Of a stretch of DNA of 64,000 bases, positions 56,770 to 64,000 are shown piece after piece. This DNA comes from Ehretia macrophylla (Eukaryota; Streptophyta; Magnoliopsida; Boraginales; Ehretiaceae). The translations under genes and the position numbers were made by a program. The notes below the pieces were generated by a model, which was not told the DNA's origin, searched no databases, and was given only the letters and a program-made list of their open reading frames with translations. The stretch covers positions 64,200,763-64,264,762 of the forward strand of contig CM075773.1 of assembly GCA_037974665.1 (NCBI GenBank). Direction: 5' to 3'. The first letter of the stretch is position 1. Each line of letters opens with the position of its first letter.

Positions 56770-57997
56770 CATGTTCTAATAGTATAGCTAGAGCTGGTAT
56801 TTGGGTCAATTCAATGTTTGATTGGATCAATTTTTTAAAATACATGATCTAACTTGGTCGATGAATCTATTATTATGGGTCACGAGCTATGTTAGGCCAA
56901 CCTAATTTTTATTTATTTATTTTTTTTGTAAGTAATATATTTTGAATATATTTTATGTATGTAAACATATACTTATACAAATACTGATACAAACACACAC
57001 CCACACACATATATATGCTGGGCACTTGGATTAATAAAAAAAATTTAAGTAAAATTTAAACTTAACTTTATTAACAAAAATCAATTTAACAGTTAATGAG
57101 AAACAAATAGATTAATAACATTAAAATAAAATATTACATAACAAATCATAATTTCACGAGACACGAATACATTAGCAACATGAACATAAAAACAAAACAT
57201 TACATAAATGGTAGAGGAAATCCAATGGAGAAGTTTCCCATTTTGTTGTCCTCCTTGTAGGGCTACTAGGCCTGCTCGTGATGGACAGTGACAGTGGGTC
57301 TGGTTGCAGTAATTGTGCATCCACTTATTCTAGTGGTGGTAGTGACGGTGGTTGAATACTCACTAACAATATATAACTACAGACTGTATGACCCCGTTCA
57401 TCAAATAACGTGAAATGATTCCAAACTTCTACTGCTTGTAATCATCGTGCTGGTAGTTTTTCTGCCATAGTTATAGCGTCCATAGGATTGATAGGAGTAT
57501 TGACTAAATTGTGGAAGAATAGTAACGCTTTAGTGTGTAGTGTCACAATATAGTAAAGTTAAAAAATCACTTATTTATAGAAATAATGTTACATTGCTTA
57601 ATGCATATTATATATATATTTTTTCAAATTTATAGGTGGGCTTGAGTTGGGCCCGGACTGGACTGAAATAGTCTAAATTTTGGAACGTTAAACTGTATTA
57701 GACTCACCTAAATGCCAGCTCTAAATACAACATTCAGAGCATTCATTGAACACTATATTCTTTTATAAAAGTAAAAGATAATATAGTCATGTTACTCCAA
57801 ATGCACAAATTTATTATGTAACACACATTAACAATCCGGTCTCTTTTTCACATTTACAAGTAAAAATAACAACACAATATTTTGGTGTCTAACGATACAA
57901 CACCATAGACTCCATTATCCCCCACCCTTGAACAACCAAACAACCGGAAACAGAAAGAAAACGCAGAAGTATAAGTGGACTCCATTATACCTAATTA
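56770..57997. other. No gene seen; LFS downstream region
   Basis: AT-rich, part of the segmental duplication from about 57150 on. A short GGT-rich stretch at 57265-57355 corresponds to 40410-40505 in unit 3, where it has more GGC/GGT repeats. A CA/TA microsatellite lies at 56990-57015. Confidence 0.5.
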
Positions 57998-58555
57998 CTA
58001 ATTTGCTCCAAATAAGTTCTCAATTTTCTCCACCGTGCCTTCAAGAAGCGAATTAAGTTGAGAAACAAAAACTTCATAAGTTACTCCATCAACGGGATCA
58101 GCTAAAACCGACCACTTAAATTGGCACCCATAACGATCAATTGGCAATACTTGCATAGTACCAATAAAGCTCTTAAGTCCCCTATTATTCTCCAATATTT
58201 GATAGGTTACATAACTTTTCGTCGGATTTATTGCTAGCAACTCCTCTCTAGCCCACAAGACAATCGTCGTATTGCCATCTGATGGTGATGGTGACGGTGA
58301 CTTAGCGGCAGAGTAACGAATTTGTCCAGGCTTACCTGGGACTCCTTCGACACAGAATGATAGATCAGACGGAAAGATTTTGTATAGGTTGCAAAAATCC
58401 GCCACGAGAGGCCATACTTGGTTTTCTGTAGCACCAGTTATGTTTGCACTCAATTTGGCTTCCCATTTTGGCTGTTCTTGAGTTGCCATAAGAGTTTGAG
58501 CCAGACAAAGAAAGAGAAGAAGAGTTGCCATAAGAGAGGGACGGAGAAGGAACAT
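57998..58555 (-). CDS. Lachrymatory-factor-synthase-like SRPBCC protein, intact copy with N-terminal signal-like segment
   Basis: Single exon, 185 codons. Residues 1-25 are strongly hydrophobic with a basic start (MFLLRP, then TLLLFLCLAQTLMA) and look like a secretory signal peptide. The mature domain starts KWEAKLSANITG and follows the helix-grip fold of the SRPBCC/Bet v 1 superfamily (polyketide cyclase 2 type): VWPLVADFCNLYKIFPS, GQIRY, LWAREELLAI, YQILENNRGL, MQVLP, GCQFKW and a C-terminal helix. R80 in GQIRY and E104 in WARE match the Arg and Glu reported as catalytic in onion lachrymatory factor synthase. In onion that enzyme rearranges 1-propenesulfenic acid; in other plants the substrates of LFS-like proteins are not established. 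A cytosolic-type start is possible at M23 (MATQEQPKW), where many LFS-like proteins begin, but three copies conserve the longer N-terminus. Function is inferred. Confidence 0.9.
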   Translation of the reverse strand: MFLLRPSLMATLLLFLCLAQTLMATQEQPKWEAKLSANITGATENQVWPLVADFCNLYKIFPSDLSFCVEGVPGKPGQIRYSAAKSPSPSPSDGNTTIVLWAREELLAINPTKSYVTYQILENNRGLKSFIGTMQVLPIDRYGCQFKWSVLADPVDGVTYEVFVSQLNSLLEGTVEKIENLFGAN

Positions 58556-58638
58556 TTTGAGCCAAAAATAGAAAGAGGAACCAATGTGGCTAAACGAGGA
58601 AGATAATTGGGTATGAAAGATTAGCTCAAGATCAACTG

Positions 58639-58648
58639 ATTATATAGA
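58639..58648 (-). promoter_or_regulatory. TATA box of the intact LFS-like gene
   Basis: Minus-strand CTCTATATAATCAG lies about 85-90 bp upstream of the ATG, followed by TTGATCTTGAGCTAAT. The same arrangement is found in unit 3 (about 41836-41845) and, diverged, in units 1 and 2. Confidence 0.6.
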
Positions 58649-58798
58649 GGGTCATTCGAGTGTGATCGAATTGACCAAGTTTGGCTTTGACATTTTCAGA
58701 TAAGTACGCTACTGTGCCAGAAAGAGAGAATGAGAGAAACGTCATCAAATGTGTAAAAAATTGTTAGTAATATATTAAACAATCAACTTGAACTCTCC

Positions 58799-58920
58799 CT
58801 TTGGTCTAGTGGTTCCAGAGGTTGTCATTGACAAATTGACACTCGCAGTCATTATAAGAAATTGTGAACTCGAATTTCGTTAATTACAGTAGGTCTTTAT
58901 AAACAAAAAAGAAAAAAAAT
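58799..58920 (+). mobile_element. tRNA-derived SINE, 122 bp
   Basis: TTTGGTCTAGTGGTT fits a Pol III A box and GTGAACTCGAATTTC a B box about 65 bp further on. The element ends in an A-rich tail. It is flanked by ACTTGAACTCTCC (58786-58798) and CTTGGAACTCTCC (58921-58933). The paralogous unit has a single ACTTGGAACTCTCC at about 41986-41999 with no insert. Confidence 0.85.
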
Positions 58921-58960
58921 CTTGGAACTCTCCAGAGCTTTTAAAAATTGTATTAAACAG

Positions 58961-59819
58961 AGTCAACTTAGGACAAAATCACGTCTACTTAGTTACCTCC
59001 GCAATGAAGTGTCATCTAGCAGAACTACTCAGAGCCAAGCCGCGAATTCACTTTTACCAAAAAAAAAGAAAAAAAAAGCTGCGAATTCACAACCTCCGGA
59101 AATGCACTCGATATGATCATAACCATTAACTCAACATATGCCTAGACAAAAAAAAAAAAAAAACTGAGCATATGCTGAAATTGATTGAAAGAACAGGTCA
59201 ATCATTTAAAAAAGTGATGCGGAGAAACTTAAGATGGTGACTTGAGGAAGATTCCAATTTTCTTTAATTAATTGATTGGACCATCTATGTTTGTCTAGCT
59301 GTTTCCGGGAAAATAATTCATTTAAAATGTCGAGACGGCCTCACTTTTAAAATAAAGGTCAAAGTAAAATTGAATAGATCACTTTAACGACAAAAAAAAA
59401 AAAAAAAAAGAATAGGTCACTTCACCTTGATCTCAAGAACTTTGGTGATATTTTAGTATAAAAGAATATGCATATTTTAGAAACAAATAATAAATTTTGA
59501 CTTTTAATTGAGTATGAATACACAGCAAAAGTACTCTTAAGAAAGTAAGTTTAAAATGAAAACACCTAAGAAAATGAGGGTAACAACTAATTCCAACAAT
59601 TAGATTGATACTTGTTTTACGCATAGTTATATATATTAGAACCATAATAGAGTTCAACAATTTGATAGTCAATTCCTCTTGTTCTCACATATGTATGGTG
59701 TTAGCGTCAACACCAATTTAGCTTTGTCTTTTCTCCCCTCACAATTAATCGTATTTATCATCACTTTGATAGATGATTCACACTGTTTTGTTACGTGTAT
59801 ATGATCTCGCACGAGTCAG
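58961..59819. other. No gene seen
   Basis: AT-rich with several long A tracts (59147-59163, 59392-59409). Nothing recognisable. Confidence 0.5.
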
Positions 59820-60420
59820 ATCCACAGGGAAGCTTTGTAAAATTTGTAAATGAATTAGAAAATTAGTTAGAAAAAGAGGTAAAAGTCTTAAGGAAGGACA
59901 GAAATCACGAATATATATCCGATCAATTCAAAGAATTATGTAATAAAAAAGGAATAATAAGGCAACTTAAAATTCTAAAAACATCACCACAAAATGGAGT
60001 ATCCGAGACGAGGACAAACATTCTTAGAAATGGTTAGGTCTATGATGGGATAGACCAATCACACAATATCTTATTAAAGATATGTTTTACTTACTGTTGC
60101 CTATATAATTAATTGAGTACCCATAAAGTCACTCCATCAACTCCTTATGAACTATGGACAGGTAGAAAAACTGACGTATCACACATGCGTTCTTGGGGGT
60201 CGACACTTATGTTCATTCTCACAAGTATGAAAGATTAATTGGGTCTTAGAGGCAAGAAGTATATCTTTATTAAATATCCTGAGCACTCTGAAGGATATGT
60301 GTTAATTGGTGAACATAGTCATGGAGATCTCACAGAAATTGAATAATGAGATATCACATTCTTGGAGAATTATTTTTCTAATAGACGTGAAGTCGGTAAA
60401 GAAGCATTGAGTAATGCAAA
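59820..60420 (+). pseudogene. Degenerate copia integrase fragment
   Basis: The reading VLRKDRNHEYISDQFKELCN (core aspartate region), TSPQNGVSE (core glutamate region), then TPYELWTGRKTDVSHMRSWG and KYIFIKYPEHSEGYVLIG is the usual order of a Ty1/copia integrase and its C-terminal part. Many stops and shifts are present. Neither LTRs nor RT were found next to it. Confidence 0.72.
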
Positions 60421-60790
60421 TATCAGTAAAAAAAATAAAATTGCATAATTAAGGGGAATGGCATACTTAAGGAAGATGTAGAGTATGAAGCTGTACAAAT
60501 CAAGTGAAAGTAGAATTGCAATTGCTTATACAAAGCTCGAAATTAAAGGAATTAGAGGGATACCAAAGGTTATGTGTACTTCTATCATTATGAGAATGAA
60601 AGACTAAAGGCGACGACTTAGGGGATTAAGAAATAAACACGTTGAGTATAATATAAGATGAACACACTTCCTGATAATAATTTGGCTTGAGCACTAGCTA
60701 GTTTTTGGAAACCAAACATACCTTTAGACGGTGAGATGAATGGAATGTACTGATATGTGAATTGTGTATATGTGTTTATGAAATCTAACA

Positions 60791-61121
60791 CATGAAACAA
60801 ATCTAAATAGAACAACTAGACTGTCAATTAGTTCTAACTTACACAAGTATGTATCACCATCTATCACTCTTTGGTTACCAAAGTATGACCCTAATTTTCT
60901 TTTTTTAAATGGATCAGTCATCATCACTATCTTCTTAATTAGATTCCTTAAAGTTTCAAAACTTAACCAAATTTCTAGTAATAGTCTTCTCAAACTGTAC
61001 CTTTTTTAAAAAGAAAACTAGGGCCATACTTTGGTAACCAATGAGTGATTAGATGGTGATACATGCTTGCGTGAGTTAGAACAAACGGGCAGTCTAGTTA
61101 TTATATTTAGATTTTTCCATG
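60791..61121. repeat. Foldback: about 120-bp inverted repeat with 90-bp loop
   Basis: The left arm starts CATGAAACAAATCTAAATAG at 60791 and the right arm, read on the other strand from 61121, starts CATGGAAAAATCTAAATATA. Both continue through ACTAGACTG, GTTCTAACT, GTATGTATCACCATCT / CATGTATCACCATCT and GGTTACCAAAGTATG to an oligo-T/A edge. The arms pair with few mismatches. The flanks suggest the symmetry may extend weakly beyond 60775 and 61140. Confidence 0.85.
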
Positions 61122-61416
61122 TTTAGACTCTTGGGATTTGGTTTACATTCTCTAATACCCCCTTCAAACCAAAACTATTTCCACACTAAGTAGTGCCCTC
61201 AATTTCTTGAATGCTTCAATTGGTAGTGCCTTGGTGATTTCTACTCTTATTCAAAGCTTTGTTTGTCATCGAACGACTTTATATATTTCTTCAACACGAC
61301 ACATTTAGTCGTGATGTTCCTACTACAACTTCATTCTTCTTTGCAACAATCCTTTATTTTTAAAATATTTTTCACAACTTGGGATAATCCTCCCTCAAAT
61401 TCAGATTTGACACCTC

Positions 61417-62447
61417 CTCAAATCTGATCTTTTTTGTTTCTTTTTTTTTTTGTTTCTCCTTTTCTTTTTTGTTTCTTTTTTGGCACTTCAATTTTTTTCT
61501 TATCGTGACAACAATTTTTTGTTGTCTGATTGTTCCGGCATGACACCAATTTGCTCAACGCGTCGTGACTATAATTTTTAACTCTCTTGTCTTTTTGGTG
61601 AGCACTATACCATCTCTTGACGCGAGCACCTCTTTTGCTTCTAGCGTCCACTTTTCGACAGTCTTGTGCTCAAGCAACGAAATATATCTTCTTTTCGTCA
61701 ATCTTCTTTTGATGTTGCTCGATCGTCAACAATATCTTGACTACAAACCGGCAATCTTGTCCAACCTTCTTCAACTTTTTCAACAACTCAATCCTTTTGC
61801 ATTTGTATGCAACCCCGAGCTTTGATACCACTTGTTGGAAATTGGATCTAGCACACAAATGCAAAGGATACAAAAAACTTTTAACATGGTTTAGACTTAG
61901 CCTACATCCACGAATACCCAAGCCACAATACATTTTCTTGAGTCCAGTTACTAACTGGCTCTTATTACTACATTGCTTAACAAGTTTAGGGTACTTTGAT
62001 ACAAAACCATCAAAGCCAATTTACACTAGTAAATAGAAAAACTAAAAGACACATACTAAGTACATCTATTCATTCAATTGTATCTTCAATAAATCCACTA
62101 AATACTTTGAACCTTTGATATGCTTTATATTCATTACCCCATAATGATGTGTTCATAATTTTATGTATAAACCCCTCTTTTTACATGCATTGAATACTTG
62201 AATTTGTAGTAATTTGATCATTCTTGTAATATTTTGGTGCAATATAGGTTCTAAGCAATTAAGAAACAATTCGAGTACAAAAAGGGCGAAAACAAGTGGA
62301 ATCGGGTGAACAATGAACAATAGCACAAACAAAACCAGTGTCTCAATGTTCATGTGGTCCATATTGATGACAAAATGATTTACCATGATATTCTTCTCTT
62401 CGAGAAGGTTCCAACGCCACTGACGATGCTAAAATTCAACTTCAAAC
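61417..62447 (-). mobile_element. Copia-like LTR with adjacent PBS (minus strand), partial
   Basis: Minus-strand TGGTATCAAAGCTC (61817-61830) is a Met-tRNA-type primer site two bases from a possible LTR end TGTTGGAAATTGGATC at 61833. This suggests the 5' LTR of a minus-strand copia element spans 61833 rightward, cut by the giant LTR at 62448. Its outer end is not seen. The DNA to the left (61417-61816) is pyrimidine-rich and has no pol domain. Confidence 0.5.
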
Positions 62448-64000
62448 TGCAACATCCCGATCCTTCATGAGACCGGAGTCCCGATCCAAATCCCGAAGTC
62501 ACGAAAAGTGAGGAAAAACGGACAGAGTTTTTCCTGTTTTTAGGCCTATCCACAAACCTGCACACAGACAAAATAACCACAAAACAATATACTAACATCA
62601 ATTTCATAACTTCTCAAGACTATAAGGCCATCCAAGCCTTCCTACTATAACCTAATATAACATACAAACATGCATTTTCCACTAACTGTTGAAGTATTAT
62701 GTTATAAATTCGATTATCATACCACTCTAATCTTATCTATTTAACTTTCTTATATTTTAAGTCATTCTAACCATATTTGCCTAGTCTACACAAGCATGCA
62801 AACTACTAGGCAATAAAGTAAAGCTATAAAAGTTATTACAAGCCAGTAACACTTCGAGACTTTAATACAATCTTCCACAACACAACACAAATACAAACAA
62901 AACCTCTACGATTACAAAATAGATTACAAGTCAAGCTTTACACATATGTTACATAAATTCAAATGTGATACAACTATCTAAAGCTAACACCACTCTAAAT
63001 GACTCCCGAGCCTTCTCTTTCTCATTCCCTGTAAGAACCGAACCTGAAATGGTTAGAAAGAGGGAGTGAACAAACAATGTTGCTCAGTAAGGGAGGGAAA
63101 ACATATATTCGGGGAGTTTTTAAAACGGTTTCGTGCAATGCAACAACCGATAATAAAGCAATTAACAATACAAAACTAGTATACCATTAAATAAGCTAAA
63201 CAATTTACGTCAAAGAAAGAAAATCACCCACGATAGAACATATACACTAAGCAATCTAGAGAAAACAATAACAATATATCACACAATACAAATATACAAG
63301 CTAATTAACACAATATAAGAACACAAGCAATGGTAACTTTCTAAGGACTTAGGGCCCAAGCGACAGTTACAAATTAAAAGGATATGATGATGACCACGCG
63401 CACGAACCACGAACCATGATCCACGAACTCAAATAAATGATAATGATTTCGATATCGATAAGCCGGCATAACCCTTTACACCAAATGGGGGCTCCAGATA
63501 AACACCCCGTTAATCTTATGACCCAACTCTCCCAGGGTGGCATCCTTAGCGAGAGAGGGAATAGCTACGGAGGATGGACAACCATTGGCAAGCCCGATGC
63601 CTCCCAGTGGAAGGCCACAACATCCGTGCAAAATGGTTGCGCAACCATAATAACGATAACGATACGATAAGTGTGAGTTTTCCCTCGATGATTTCTATAA
63701 TTTTCAAGGAAAACCGATTCGATAACTATACAAGGTTACATATACAAGACAATTTTACAAGCAATAATAATATAAATAAAGGATAAGTATAGATATTCAC
63801 TCAATTTATAACAAGTACACATAATATATAAGCAATTGCATTAAGATGTGTAAGTTACAAGAAATAAGCAAACTAAGATACACAAGAGAATTAAAACTCC
63901 CTCACCTTTAGGAAGCCAAACCTATAAGAATTTAGCCAAGAACTCCTTCAAACATCTCCAAAGCACCAATTCCTTCAATTACCACTACATAATCCAATCA
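62448..64000 (-). mobile_element. Giant-LTR family copy, cut by the window end
   Basis: Starts TGCAACATCCCGATCC, like the LTR at 17859, and has GAGGAAAAACGG, TTGCTCAGTAAGGGA (near 63083), GAACCACGAACCATGATCC (near 63403), CCAAATGGGGGCTCC (near 63482) and CTCCCTCACCTTT (near 63897) in the same order. There is no PBS to the left of 62448, so this is the outer edge of an element or a solo LTR. The candidate left TSD is CAAAC (62443-62447); the partner lies beyond the window. Confidence 0.75.

Larger units (their letters stand above)
56020..58960. repeat. Segmental duplication, unit 4 (intact LFS unit)
   Basis: Partner of 39890-42020. Unit-specific changes are a local triplication (about 56400-56640), a Tourist-like MITE (56067-56402), a SINE (58799-58920) and the absence of the MITE found at 40813-41148. 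Confidence 0.85.

Noticed and set aside
58799-58880. Possible tRNA gene, because of the A and B box matches
   Set aside because: It cannot form a proper cloverleaf with an acceptor stem, has an A-rich tail and is bounded by a TSD, so a SINE fits better.
61418-61651. Lys-rich 77-codon minus-strand frame
   Set aside because: Its C-terminal half translates a pyrimidine-rich (TTTTTTGTTTC) tract; no homology recognised.
1-64000. CRISPR arrays, bacterial operons, rRNA genes, plastid or mitochondrial insertions
   Set aside because: Scanned for and not seen. All recognisable coding matter is plant nuclear transposon or LFS-like gene sequence.

Overview
This is a repeat-dominated stretch of a plant nuclear genome. 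Plant-specific retroelement lineages (Tat-type and Athila-type Ty3/gypsy, Sirevirus-type Ty1/copia, L1-type LINEs), MITEs, a tRNA-derived SINE and gene fragments related to F-box At4g22030 and HMA5-type copper ATPases all point to a flowering plant, probably a dicot; I cannot name the species. Only one gene looks intact: a single-exon lachrymatory-factor-synthase-like (SRPBCC/Bet v 1 superfamily) protein on the minus strand at 57998-58555. Three further relics of the same gene lie in the window: a 3'-truncated copy (2318-2797), a start-codon stub (about 29823-29862) and a pseudogene with two stops and a frameshift (41199-41751). Everything else of size is transposon.

Layout. 1-2286: low-complexity minisatellite, then an array of CCGTAGCC-type motifs in about 0.45 kb tandem repeats that abuts the broken end of LFS copy 1. 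2318-4172: LFS copy 1 and its upstream region, holding a MITE with a solo LTR nested in it. 4185-27520: an L1-type LINE (minus strand) split by a 3.8 kb solo LTR (5040-26510, TSD CACAT). That LTR is itself split by a 9.8 kb Tat-type gypsy element (7840-17634, TSD GTATA) and by a non-autonomous element with two 3.36 kb LTRs around only 1.17 kb (17859-25741, TSD ATATA). 27545-29822: Athila-type pol remnant split by a 0.96 kb hAT-like element carrying an F-box-gene fragment. 29823-31390: second copy of the LFS upstream region with two MITEs. 33581-37210: internally deleted copia element (TSD ATTGG). 37285-39422: Mutator-like element (9-bp TSD) carrying an HMA-domain fragment. 39890-42020: third LFS unit (pseudogene). 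42025-51840: a copia remnant whose LTR was hit by a Sirevirus-type copia (42104-51183, TSD AAAGT). 52545-55560: LINE 3' end with a palindromic MITE, then CACTA-like remnants. 56020-58960: fourth LFS unit with the intact gene, a Tourist-like MITE and a SINE. 59820-64000: degraded copia pieces, a foldback, and another giant-LTR copy running off the window.

The biology is a small tandem LFS-like family that multiplied by segmental duplication and has been largely destroyed by insertions and point mutations. Because the units are paralogous, several insertions have visible empty sites elsewhere in the window, so their order can be read directly. Coordinates and motifs come from the sequence; family names come from established knowledge; function of the intact gene is inferred.
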